Assembly (NCBI GenBank): GCA_028622995.1
Contig: JAJQJQ010000035.1
Coordinates: forward strand, 2,480,001-2,544,000
DNA: 64,000 bases
Source: Panagrolaimus kolymaensis
Taxonomy: Eukaryota > Nematoda > Chromadorea > Rhabditida > Panagrolaimidae
Direction of reading: 5' to 3'
Each line of letters begins with the position of its first letter. The stretch's first letter is position 1. The position numbers were made by a program, and so were the translations under genes. Shown here one piece after another: positions 49,681 through 60,564 of the stretch. Below the pieces are notes generated by a model that saw only the letters and a program-made list of their open reading frames with translations, did not search any database and was not told the origin of the DNA.

Positions 49681-51598
49681 ATGAAAGATGTCCCTGCTGC
49701 ACAAACCAGCACAAAGCGTGCAAGATTTATGGTTGAAAATGATAAAGATGACGACGACGATGCTTCAAAAGAAACCATTCCACATCGATTAAAACTTCCC
49801 ATTCCTATTGAAAACAATGATGACAACAACACACTAAAAGTATGTTTTTTTTCTTAAAAGTTTACTACTTCAACTAAAAATATATATAAAGCTTAAAACA
49901 TTTTTTTTAGTTTCCTCGACGGGGCTCCAACGTGTCAAGCAATTCTTCACGTTTTGTTTCAAGCATTTCGGGTCACACTCGAACCAAAGATGAATATGAT
50001 GATGAAGACGATGATGGAAATCATTCATGTTTCTTTGGCTATAGTATAAGATTTACAATTCTGCTGATGTCCACTTTATGTTTGGCATCCATTCTTAGCA
50101 ATATTTTAACTTTTAATTTTACTTTTATTTGTATGGCAGGTGAAAAACCAATTAATTATGAAAATTTAACCCGTAAGTTTGTTTATTGATAATATACAAG
50201 CATTGGAGCTAAGATCAAAATGAATAAGAAAAAAATTAATATTTTAATATTTTTTTTTACCGTTCGATAATGTTTTTAGGTAATGAGTTGGAAGCACAAG
50301 GATATCGAGAAGATTTGGATTACAGCAGTGTGGAACGAAGCACTTTATTTATTGCCGTTGCCGTTGGTGCTATACTGGCTGTTTTTCCTACCATGCTTCT
50401 TCTCAACAAATATGGAGCTCGTTATATTTTTGGAACTTTAGGTTTTATTTCGGCCATTGCAACCTTATTAATTCCATTAGCAGCCAATACAAGTTTTTAC
50501 GCAATGATTGTCGCTCGATTTGTTCAAGGGATGGCCTTTTCGTCTTCATTACCTGTAATGGGACGTATAACAAATCGATGGTCTACGATAAAACAAAATG
50601 GAGTATTTATTGCAATTTTATCATCGTTTCTTCAAATTGCTCCTATTTTTACCATGCCTGTTTCGGGTGCACTTTGCACTTCGAGTTTAGGCTGGGAATC
50701 CGTATATTATCTTCATGGAATCATTTCATTATTACTTTTTACTCCATTCATGCTTTTTCATCGAAATAAACCTCAAAAACATCCAATGGTTAGAAAAACA
50801 GAATTGCTGAAAGTAATGTATGGTAAAATGTCAGTTGTTATAGGACCCAACCTAAATATACTCCCAAAAATTCAATCTAAATCTGTTCCATACGCAGCTA
50901 TGTACAAAGATATGGCAATTTGGGCGATATATGTTGCAGCATTTGGAAATTTTATGGGTACTCAACTTTCACTTCAATTTATGCCAACTTATATTAATAA
51001 AGTCCTTCATTTACCCATCATTGAAACGGGAATGTTATCTGCAATTTCACCAATAATAATGTTTTTTATTAAAATTTTTGCTGGTCAAACTTCGGATAAA
51101 ATTACTTTTATTAGTGATATTGTAAAACTACGAATTTATAACACTTTGGCTTTGAGTGGAATGGGAACCCTCTTCATCATTTTAGCATTTTGTGATCCAG
51201 AGTCTCAAGAACCCATATGTCTTGGCCTTCTCATTGCTTCCACTTGCATTTTGGGCTTCAATTCTGGTGGCTTTTTTAAATCATCTCAAATGGTTTCCCG
51301 CCAACATTCTCATTTTACTATGGCAAATATTTCATTTATTAATTGTGTATGCATGTTGATCGTACCATTATTAAATCAATTTATAGCTCCAAACAATTCG
51401 AAAGAAACTTGGGCGATTGTTCTTTACATACATGGCGGAATTTTATTAGTCACAAATATTTTCTTTTGTATTTTTTGTTCATCCGTAACAGCCAAATGGA
51501 CTCGAAGCACATTCGGCAAAAAAGCTTCAAACATTGTTAGTCCGCAAGAAAAAAAGCGATCATTACCACCACCCATTATTGAAGTTCATCATGTATAA
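49681..51598 (+). CDS. MFS transporter, SLC17-like
   Basis: Three exons, 49681-49839, 49911-50172 and 50280-51598, 579 residues. A hydrophilic N-terminus of about 100 residues, rich in Asp/Glu (DDDDD, DDEDDDGN), is likely cytosolic. About 12 hydrophobic segments follow, beginning at SIRFTILLMSTLCLASILSN. MFS-like features include ARFVQGMAFSSSLPVMG and GWESVYYLHGI, the pattern of the sodium/phosphate and vesicular glutamate (SLC17) branch common in nematodes, and a long central loop after LFHRNKPQ. It would move organic anions or phosphate across a membrane; the substrate is not predictable. C-terminus ends in a basic and proline tail. Confidence 0.87.
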
Positions 51599-52275
51599 AT
51601 AAATAAATTATATATTTCACAATAGTTTTTAATAAATAATTAAAAATTAATTTATGTGACAACAACCTTGTTCTATGATATTCATTTGTTTTTTGATTTT
51701 TTAATTATTGCGGGTAATGGAGAATAAAAAAACCATACGTCAAGTTTAACAACTGTCACTTGAACAAAATTTTTGATGAATTCGTTTATCGAAACTGGAA
51801 GGGAGCAACAAAAAAGAATGGAAAAAATGTTTATCAGCCGCAAGGGCGCGTTGTTGAATTTTTTAGTCGAATCAAAATAAAAGAAAAGTTTGAATCAGAT
51901 CCATTTTTTTATGTTTTAGCTTAAATTTGAGGATGTAGGAAAAAAATTCATCTTTTGTTTATTAAAATTACTTTTTTTCTTTCAAATTATGGTCCTTATT
52001 TTTGATAAAAATTAGTTTGGCAAAAAAAGGTATGAAAAAGTTGCAATTCATAATCAATAATAATAATATTTCATGGGTCAAATCAAGTGATAGCTCCAAG
52101 ACTAAAAAAGCACCTCTTTGTATGATATATAAAAATTCTTTTGTTTGTCTGTCATTTTTTGAGATAATTGTTTATTTTGGTTTATTTCTTTCCTTTCCAC
52201 AAATATTCCACTTTTTTTTTTTTGAAATTTATTAGTTAATTCATTAATTTTTTATTTATTTATTTTGGTATCTTG
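51599..52275. other. intergenic, AT-rich
   Basis: Transporter 3' region (AATAAA at about 51599) and a short frame at 52002-52235 that does not splice into the next gene in any way I can justify. Confidence 0.45.
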
Positions 52276-53118
52276 ATGGCTTCTAAGACATTTTCTATTA
52301 CTCCTAATTTTTCTTCGCCTAATCGACAATATTTTGCTCTTCCATATTCCACAATTTGTTATATCACTCAAAATCCATCCTCCACCAAAGCATATCAAAA
52401 ACTTATACAAACATGCAAATATTTTTTTTTTAAAAAGAAAATTGTTATTTTTGATAAAAGTATTACTTTTAAACAAAAACCAAACTCATCCGAGCCTGCT
52501 TCTTCATGCATTTATTGGTTAACTAAAGGACTTCTTTATACCGATATCGCATTTGATGTTTTCAAGTAAACAATTTTTCTTCTTCTCGAAATAATCAAAT
52601 TTTCATTAATATTTTTTAGACGACATATTTATCGATGTGATTTAACAGAATTATGGGTTTTTAATCAAGATTTATCCATGAATGAACTCGATTTCCTCGT
52701 TTCCAATCAAAATCTTCAAAGTTTTTTTTCAACAAATTCAAACTTCACAAATTCCAATGGTTCGTCGTCGCCAATTACGATTGATATGATTCTAACTAAA
52801 ATTCCAAATGTCACAGATTTTGGATATGATAATCGCTGCGAAATTTATTCAACAAAAACCTTTGAAAAATTAAGTGCATTAAAATTAAATGGTAAAAAAA
52901 TTTGTAATTTTGGAATGGTGATTTCTAAATTATCCAAAATACTTGATCCTTCATTTTTTTGCAAATTTATTGAATCAAATACTGACAAAACTGATGGAAT
53001 TTTCACTTTAAAATTTCGATTTAATATTTCCAAAGAATTTTTGAATACTTTGCAAAAAGAGTTTAATCAATTTCGTTTAAATACTGGTATATTTATTGAT
53101 GTTGTATTTATTGAGTGA
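52276..53118 (+). CDS. F-box-like protein
   Basis: Two exons, 52276-52565 and 52620-53118, 262 residues; the ATG at 52276 follows an in-frame TTG. The N-terminal F-box-like helix set is ALPYSTICYI...KAYQKLIQTCKYFFF. The rest matches the C-terminal half of the gene at 3540-5626: a SMNELDFLVSNQNL block, DMILTKIPNVTDF and a final LKFRF...FNQF block. It therefore represents the stand-alone form of that family. A ubiquitin-ligase adaptor role is inferred from the F-box only. No partner is encoded nearby except the MATH-BTB gene, another adaptor family. Confidence 0.65.
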
Positions 53119-53587
53119 AAATTAGTTTTCTGTTTTTTAAATTGTCTTTTTTTGTTACAAGAAATAATAAAATTTTAGCGACTAAAATGCTAAATACATA
53201 CACATAATTATTAGCGCCGTTGAGTGGTAACCGAAGGCAGTTACATTGTAAAATAATAAATGTGAGGAAAAATGTTTTTTGAAGTTTTAACAATCTGACC
53301 CATTCTTGATGCTTGCTTGGTTACCTCGCCGAGAAAAAGGCAAAAAATGTACGACATTCTTACAGTTTGCCCTGATACTATTTATCCTTGAAACGAATTA
53401 GTTGTTTTTTTTTCTTGCATTTTGGTGGGATTTTTTGCGACCTTTTCCTTTAAAAATGTTGTTTTTGTTATTGCACCATCTTAGGCTCAAAGAATAATAT
53501 TTTAATCTTCATCTTCTTCTTTAGTTTATTCATTCTTTCTAAAGTTGGTGGCCCATTTTTATTTTAATATTTCGAGTTTTAGCAATT
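53119..53587. other. intergenic, AT-rich
   Basis: Ordinary spacer. A TTTTAG acceptor at 53577-53582 stands 5 nt before the next ATG. Confidence 0.5.
53577..53582 (+). promoter_or_regulatory. possible trans-splice acceptor of MATH-BTB gene
   Basis: TTTTAG directly upstream of the ATG at 53588, the usual layout of nematode spliced-leader acceptors. Motif and position only. Confidence 0.4.
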
Positions 53588-54495
53588 ATGGAATCACGTA
53601 AGCGTACTGCTTCAAATGTAAGTTATTTTACCCTCGTCCTTGAACGATTTATTAAATAAACACGCTTTTAGTCGACTTCTTTTCCAATTTCAATAGAATG
53701 GAATATAAAAGAAGAAAGTTTGCTCAAAGAAACCGACTTTTGCTCTTTAATCCAAGCTATTCCTATAAACAGAAACATCGAATATTTTCTTCAACTGGAA
53801 ACAAATCGAGTAGATAAAGATAAAAATGGTGACGTTTGTTGTTATTTAAATTTAAGAATGAAGGAAAAAATGGAAATTTATACGGAAATTAAAATGAAAT
53901 GTGAATCAGCTAATTATAAAACGGATTGGAACTATACGTATAATGAAGGGAAAACTGGTATTGGACAGCGAATGTGTTCAAAAGCTGATTTTTTTAATTC
54001 TCAAAAGAAATATATTGTCGATGGACACGTAGCAATAAAAGTGGATGCATTATTAACTTTTAAAGTTGATGAAGAAGGTCCCACTCTACCAAAATTATTA
54101 AAAGAAAAATGTTTGGGCTCAATGTTATGGGAAAATGACGAAGACAAAAATATTATTATCGAAGTCGAAAAAAAGCAAATTAAAGTAAAAAACCTTCTGA
54201 TTTTTTTCCATACTTTTTCAAATTTCTAAAATTCGTCTTTTTTTATAAAAATTTTTTTGAATATATTTTAGGCTCATAAATATGTTCTCTAAAGTCGCTC
54301 ACCTGCTTTTGCAAAATTATTAAATGTTAAAGATGAAAATAATCCCAATCAAAACATTCTAAAAATTGAAGGATATTTATATGAAATTGTTCAAAATGCT
54401 ATTATGTTTTGTTATGATGTTCCAAACAACGGAATTCTAACTAATGAAGATTTGACCGATCTTCTATCATTTTCCAATAAATATGAAATTATCGG

Positions 54496-54503
54496 CCTTA
54501 AAG
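54496..54503. repeat. 8-bp target-site duplication, left
   Basis: CCTTAAAG, the last seven bases of exon 3 plus the G of its donor; repeated exactly at 54850-54857. Confidence 0.88.
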
Positions 54504-54849
54504 TAGGGTTGCCCTCCCCCCCCGTTTTTCAAAAAAACCGGGGAACGGGGAATCGTTCGGGGAGAAAATTTTTCGGGGACGGGGAGACGGGGAGAAAAAC
54601 GGGGAGGATTTTGTTCGGGGACGGGGAGACGGGGAGTAAAAAAATTTTTTTCTCGTTAATTATTAAGAAAAAAATTTTTTTCTTGTATGCTTTTCATTGC
54701 AATTTTTTTTTCGGGGAGAAAATCCTTCGGGGACGGGGAGGCGGGGAGAAAAACGGGGAGAATTTTTTTCGGGGACGGGGAAGGGGACGGGGAACGGGGA
54801 CGGGGAAACGGGGAGTCCCCGTCCCCGCGGGGGGGGGAGGTCAACCCTA
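54504..54849. mobile_element. G-rich hAT-like MITE, 346 bp
   Basis: Ends TAGGGTTG and CAACCCTA extend to about 21 bp of inverted repeat with one clear mismatch (the CCTCCCC tract versus its complement), flanked by the 8-bp duplication CCTTAAAG. The interior is two arrays of CGGGGA/GGGGAGA repeats separated by an AT spacer (about 54638-54709), with strong G-quadruplex potential on the plus strand. TAGGG and 8 bp fit hAT ends. It encodes no transposase. Inserted exactly at a MATH-BTB exon-intron junction. Confidence 0.88.
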
Positions 54850-54857
54850 CCTTAAAG
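54850..54857. repeat. 8-bp target-site duplication, right
   Basis: CCTTAAAG, exact copy of 54496-54503; it is followed by TACGTT so that a second GT donor is formed at 54857. Confidence 0.88.
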
Positions 54858-55133
54858 TACGTTTTTTAATTCCAAACTTTTTTAATATTCTGAATAAATA
54901 TATTTTAGCAAAATATTGAAAAAATTATAATTGAAAAATTATCAGTTTCAAACGTCACTATTTTTGCCAATCAGTCTATTACCACTAAAGCTGAAAATCT
55001 TTATAAAAAATGTGTTGAATTTTTGGTAGATGCAATGAAAAATTCTAAAGCTGTTTCGAATATTGAGAAACTTGATTCAAGTATTAAAGAAAAGTTATTA
55101 GAAAAGGCTTTTTCAAACGTACAAAATAGTTAA

Positions 55134-55914
55134 AAAAACTTTTTTTAGTAATTGAATAATTATGATTCATTTTTTTAAATTTGATTCAAAAATTGTTTAT
55201 TATTTACTAGACTTTAACTTTTGTTTTTTTTTTTTTGCCATGAATTATTAATAATAAACTTTTCTTATCAATTCATTGTGCAGTATTTTTTTTTCAAGAA
55301 AATTGAACAATCCGTTTATGCTTTGTTAAACTTTAAAATTATTTTATTTTAAAATGTTATGTAAATTTCACATATGCAATGACTTTTTTTCTTAGCAGCA
55401 TTATATATATTTTTTGAGCCATGTGTAAGCTTTTTTCTAAAAAAAAATTTGCAATAAAGCAATTTTTGTCATTCAAAGATAGTAAAAACCTTCTTACAAC
55501 ATTTTTCAAAAAATTATTACTCCTACATCCAAAATTTTATAATTTTTTGACACATTGATTTAATTAAACTTTCTATACTTTCTATCGAATTATCAAACTA
55601 AAAAATTACTACATAAATTTAAAAATCTTTTTAACCCCATTAAATAAATCCACATAACACATTTTTTGTTGTTTTTTTATACCTCGTTTTTATGTCTGCT
55701 TTAAAAAAAGACAAACAAACAAAAAAACAGCGGAAGTATTTTATTTATTTTTTTACTAACATTTTTTGTTGAAAGACATATATAATTATAGTTGGACTAT
55801 AGGAGGATGTTTATGACACTCAAACACACACAAAAAAGATCGAGTATTTTTTCTGAAGAAAAAAAGAAGGGGCATTTGAACTTTTTTCAATGGTGTCAGT
55901 CTAACATTTAAAAA
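55134..55914. other. intergenic, AT-rich
   Basis: Spacer with no supported feature before the CHK kinase ATG. Confidence 0.5.
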
Positions 55915-57807
55915 ATGGCGGGAATTTGCTTCGATGGCGTTGATGGAGTTGATATATCTGAAAAAATTAATGGCCATTCGTTTACTATTGGATGGTTGCT
56001 GAAATCATTGCGGGAGAATGATAAAATTTATCAAAAACTTCATGGAAAAAGAGGGGTCAAATCTGTAACATATTACGATGTATCCAAGGGAAAAGGGTTT
56101 TTCTCGGCCATTCTTCGATGCACTTTAATTTTTGTGGATTCGATTAATGAAAATGATAATTATTCAACCATTCTTAAAATTCCTGGTTTTACTGCTTTTG
56201 AAGATGCTTCAAGTAAATCCGACCTTCCTGGTGAACTTCTCGATGCTCAAGTAAAAGATAAATGTGTGAGTATGCATAAATTTGAATGTGATTTTTATAA
56301 TGATGTTTCTCCAATTCTTGATGCACCCGTTCCAATAGTTTATAAAACTGTGGAATGGATTTTGGGTAAGCAGGAAGGATGCATCCATATGGAAGATTTA
56401 ACGCTACGCGGAAAAAATGTTTCATTCCTTGAAAATATTTCTCTCTCTCAAGTTAAAATTTTTATTCAACATTTAGCTAAAATGCATAAAAATATTCTTT
56501 CATCGGATTCTAAAATTTGGAAAGGAAAATTCCTTAAAGGTCAAAATTGTTACATCGATTTCTTTGATATGTATGAAGCAGGCTATGAAACATTTTTAAA
56601 GAAAGGCAAATATTATGGTAAGTTTTATTTTTAGATTAATTTTTAATTTTATCGTATTTCAAAACATTTCGAAAAAAACGGGGATCTGAAAAGTTATTAA
56701 AAATGGTTTTAGAAAAACATAAATAAAATTTGCATGTTTTGATATTTTTTAAGCTTCTCAATTTTTTTTTCTAAACATCCAATTTAAAAAAAGAAGAAAG
56801 CTCATTCATTTTTCAAAAAATTGAAAAATAATATTTTTTGCCCTACGGAAGTCGTTTTTTTTCTCTCTTTTTTTTCTCGAAGTATCCCTCAATTATATCT
56901 GTGTTTTTTTACCACCCAAATTATTCAAGGTTGAACGAACAAACATTTTTTTTTTCATCCCATTTTTCTTTTTGTTTGTTAAAAATAAATGGTTGTTGGG
57001 AAACAACGACTATGATGTTTTTTTTTTGTAATGTAATTCTTTTATTTTTTTCACATAAAAATTTAAAAAGTTAAAAAAATAAAAAAGCATCGATTTTTTT
57101 TAATTTTTCGAAAATTGCAAAACATCAATGTAAAAAAAGAGGTTTCTTTAAGAAAAAGTTTCAAGAAAAATAAATTAACTCAAGTTTGGACTTTTAACCA
57201 CCCAAAAAAAAATTCAGATAATCTCCATGACCTCGCGAAAAAATATAATAAATTTTCACTCAACAAAGATTTTTATAATTATGCAAATAAACAATCTTTC
57301 ATCGATCTTAAAATTCCTCCGGTTCTTGTTCACGGTGATATGCATGCAGGAAATATAATGTTTGCCATTGATTCTAAAGGAAATGTAACCCATGAAATTG
57401 CGGCAATTGTGGATTGGCAAACTCTTCACGAAGGTTCACCCATGTCAGATTTGGCAAGATTTTTAGTATTTTGTGCGGATGGAGTTGTTCGTAGACAAGC
57501 AGAAATAATTGCTTTTGATTTTTACCATAAATGTTTATTAGAAGAATTTGGCGGAGATTCCTCTAAAATTCCATTTACCGTCGAACAACTTCGAAAAGCT
57601 TATAACTTTGCATTTTTGACTCAAGCCTTTTTCTTGCTCGCTGACACAGATTTTTTCTTTGGAACAATTAGTGACAGTGAACCAAATGAAAATTTAAGAA
57701 ACGCTTATTATGATTTTGGAGTTTTACGAATTCTTCACGCTTATCAAGATATCGATTTTTTATTAAAAGGTGAAATGAAAGATATATTCGAAAAATATGG
57801 AAATTAA
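55915..57807 (+). CDS. CHK kinase-like protein (DUF1679/EcKL family)
   Basis: Exon 1 runs 55915-56617. The last exon opens at or after about 57115 and ends with the stop at 57805-57807. The N-lobe includes SAILRCTLIF and a glutamate-containing helix (MHKFECDFYND). The hinge reads CIHMEDL. The catalytic loop is HGDMHAGNIMF and the metal-binding motif is IVDWQ. EGSPMSDLARFL and a C-terminal helical region complete the fold. These are the hallmarks of the aminoglycoside phosphotransferase-like CHK family that includes insect ecdysteroid kinases and is expanded in nematodes. The phosphorylated small molecule is unknown. The splice at 56617 leaves phase 1, and I could not find an acceptor of matching phase with confidence, so an extra small exon may lie between 56620 and 57120. 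Confidence 0.85.
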
Positions 57808-59183
57808 AATATTTTTTTATTAAAAATTATTTTATAAACCTTTTTGTGATAAATAAATTCATTAAAGCTATAAACATTTTTTTAATTAGCTTAAACATAA
57901 CAGCGTCAGTTAGAAATTTACATTGAACTTCATTATTTGTTAATTTTTTTAATCCAATCACAGTATTTTGAAATGCGAGTGAAAGGTACCACTCCTCGCC
58001 CAAAAGTGTCACAAACAAAAACCTAAATTGAATCTCATCCATGAAAGCCAACGTCTGTTTCTCAATTCAATGATGAAACAACTAAAGAAAATTTAAGCAT
58101 AAAAAAGGATTCAATATTCTAGTTTTTATTTATATTCTTTTTGTTTATCAACGCAAACTAATGTCGTTGCAAAAAATTAGCTGATGCTATGGTTTAGAAA
58201 TTCAATAGTTGTAGTATTGCAATAAATTTGATCATATTGTTGCTGAATGCAAACAAAAACTAACAATATTATTAACAAAAATATTGTTATATTTTTTTAA
58301 AACAAGAAGAAAGTAAATACTCAGGCATATATGTTTTTTGTTTATCATGAAGGTGAAATTTTATGGTCTGAAACAAATCTTTTCCTTCGCTTTCCAATAT
58401 TTTTGTTGTTGTTAAAGCATCAAACATTAAAGTTGTTTAGAAGAGAAAAAAAATATATTTTATGAAAGTTGGAAAGCATGGCTTTAGTCACCACCAACCA
58501 TTAATTCGGAAAGGGGCTAATGATATTTTTTAATATGAAATATGAAATAACATTTTACGATGATTATTCATTCATTTTGTTATTTACAATTAAAAAAAAG
58601 CAACAAAAAAAACACAAATTTCAATTCGATACATTTTTTTGTTTCTTCTGAAGCTTGCTTGGTTTTCTACTTCTTCGCGGATGGGTGTAATTACAATCGA
58701 AATTATACATCGGAAAATTAGCTTTTAAAAAAGAGGTATGAAAAAAATGGCGATCTTTTAAGCAGGCGGCGAACTTTGATGTTTGTCAACAACAATCATT
58801 ATTTTTTTAAGCTTTTCAAAGATTTAATTTTTTTGGTTGGTTTCTTGAGTCACAAAAAAAGCTGTGAAAGGAAAGAAGAAAAAATATAGCGAACGATAAA
58901 AAAAGCTTGGTGATGGATGGCCTTTAATGTTTTTTTTCTTCCTTTTCTTAAAAAACAGAACTTTTTCTATTTGCTTAACACTAATACTCCACATACAAAA
59001 ATACATACATGAAAGAAAAAAGAAAACAAATCATAAAAAATATTCAATATATATTAATTTTTTTTTCTGAAATCGAATCATATATTTTTCTTTAAATTTT
59101 TTCTTCTTCATTGGTGTTAGCTTTAAAAAGAAAAAGAAAGAAAAAAATGTTTTTTGATTTCGTTTCGAATTTTAAGGTTTATT
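57808..59183. other. intergenic, AT-rich
   Basis: Includes the CHK kinase 3' end. Short minus-strand frames (57827-58051, 58824-59006) show no domain. Nothing further supported. Confidence 0.5.
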
Positions 59184-59192
59184 TGGTTTTTT
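59184..59192. repeat. 9-bp target-site duplication, left
   Basis: TGGTTTTTT, repeated at 59698-59706. Low complexity, so weaker evidence than the other duplications. Confidence 0.6.
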
Positions 59193-59697
59193 GGGTCTGG
59201 GTAAATCGAGGCAAAGCAATCAAAAAAGCAGGCATGGTATTTCGAGGCAAAGTAGGGTATTTCGAGGCAAAAGCAGGGTATTTCGAGGCAAAAAAAAAAG
59301 GCAACGTCTAATTACTATCAATCAACTCGTCTCAAAATTCTGAACAAATTATTTTCAATCATTACCAAAGCCTGTAAAAAATTTTTGAGTTACCTCCTTT
59401 CCCTATGAGACAAAAATGATCAACAGGGAAACCCTATGAGTAAACATAATCTATAGCGAAAGCCTATAAATCAGAAAGGACCTATAGGGAAAGCAGGTAA
59501 CTCAAAAATTTTTTACAGGCTTTGGTAATGATTGAAAATAATTTGTTCAGAATTTTGAGACGAGTTGATTGATAGTAATTAGACGTTGCCTTTTTTTTTT
59601 GCCTCGAAATACCCTGCTTTTGCCTCGAAATACCCTACTTTGCCTCAAAATACCATGCCTGCTTTTTTGATTGCTTTGCCTCGATTTACCTAGACCC
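59193..59697. mobile_element. 505-bp foldback element, MULE-like
   Basis: Arms 59193-59395 and 59495-59697 are complementary over 203 nt with few mismatches, starting GGGTCTGGGTAAATCGAGG. Each arm carries three direct copies of a GGTATTTCGAGGCAAA unit. The 99-nt centre has degenerate CCCTATGAG/CCTATAGGG repeats. The flanking 9-bp duplication TGGTTTTTT suggests the Mutator (MULE) superfamily, where 9 bp and long inverted repeats are usual. No transposase is encoded. It ends 128 nt before the next gene. Confidence 0.82.
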
Positions 59698-59706
59698 TGG
59701 TTTTTT
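59698..59706. repeat. 9-bp target-site duplication, right
   Basis: TGGTTTTTT, copy of 59184-59192. Confidence 0.6.
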
Positions 59707-59810
59707 TTCTTGCGACTTGTAGCTCTTTTTTACAGTTATTTTCCCATAATTATTACTCCATGGCATTCGCGCCATTTCTAATTTTATCGTCCACCTTAAA
59801 AATTTAAATA

Positions 59811-59818
59811 GTTTTTAG
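59811..59818 (+). promoter_or_regulatory. possible trans-splice acceptor
   Basis: GTTTTTAG ends 7 nt before the ATG at 59826, a typical nematode leader acceptor position. Confidence 0.4.
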
Positions 59819-59825
59819 TCAAATC

Positions 59826-60344
59826 ATGGAAGAAACGGTTACCGTTGAAACTACAACTCGCAATATTCATGCCCAACCTCGATGCTATTCAACCTCATCC
59901 GCTGCAAATAGAAACAAAAGACTTGGAGCATTGGCGATTGGATTGGCCATTTTTGCGGCTTTCATTAGTACAATTTCATTTAGTCTCGATCATGCTGTTC
60001 CAGAAACAAGGATTCATCGACATATCTTTTCTGAATACAGTCTCATTGGAGCAATTTTAATGATCATTGGCCTCGTATTTGCATATTTTAATCCAATTCA
60101 TAAATGGATTTATTACAGCGTTTTTTGCACCGCCCTTGTTTTTAATTTATTATGCACGGCTAATTTTATTTATCATATGTGTTTAATCGACCAAAAAGAT
60201 AATTATGCATCTTTTTTTTCATTAACGGAAGGAAAGAGTGTCTTGAAACTTCTCAAATCTGGTGCAGCTTTCACTTTTGTTGATGGAGTTTTTAAAGCTC
60301 TCGTTGCTGCAATTTGTCTTATGATTGCTGCAGCTAAAGTTTAA
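59826..60344 (+). CDS. four-helix membrane protein, unknown function
   Basis: Single exon, 172 residues. A polar N-terminus (about 1-33) is followed by four hydrophobic segments: about 36-54 (ALAIGLAIFAAFISTISFSL), 72-90 (LIGAILMIIGLVFAYF), 96-118 (WIYYSVFCTALVFNLLCTAN) and 146-170 (FVDGVFKALVAAICLMIAAA). I do not recognise the family; the topology resembles MARVEL or tetraspan-type proteins, but no signature motif is present. Its stop faces the stop of the minus-strand gene 220 bp away (convergent). Confidence 0.75.
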   Translation: MEETVTVETTTRNIHAQPRCYSTSSAANRNKRLGALAIGLAIFAAFISTISFSLDHAVPETRIHRHIFSEYSLIGAILMIIGLVFAYFNPIHKWIYYSVFCTALVFNLLCTANFIYHMCLIDQKDNYASFFSLTEGKSVLKLLKSGAAFTFVDGVFKALVAAICLMIAAAKV

Positions 60345-60564
60345 CAGATGAGATGCTTTTTATGTGTATACCTTTTTTGTTGTTGTAAAATTGCATTTAT
60401 TTCCCAAAAGTATCGTTGGTTGTTGTCGCTCACTTTTTTTAAATATCATTGCATTTTGTTTTTTATTTAAAAAATTTAGAATGCTGATTGATTTTATTGG
60501 GACATTAATATTTACAATAAATTATTAATTAAATACATTATTAAATACAAACAATATAAAATAT

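Larger units (their letters stand above)
53588..55133 (+). pseudogene. MATH-BTB protein gene with internal stop and MITE insertion
   Basis: Exons 53588-53617, 53672-54184, 54272-54502 and 54909-55133 join in frame (332 codons). The MATH-like domain spans about residues 12-180 (EYFLQLETNRV, GIGQRMC, KKYIVDGHVAIKV). The BTB domain starts AHKYVL and continues SRSPAFAKLL, but a TAA codon at 54290-54292 separates them. A 346-bp G-rich MITE (54504-54849) sits at the end of exon 3. Its target duplication copies the exon end and the first base of the donor, so GT donors exist on both sides (54503 and 54857). MATH-BTB proteins are CUL3 ubiquitin-ligase adaptors. With the stop the product would be truncated inside BTB. 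A single wrong base in the sequence would also explain it, since the other codons look conserved. Confidence 0.72.
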
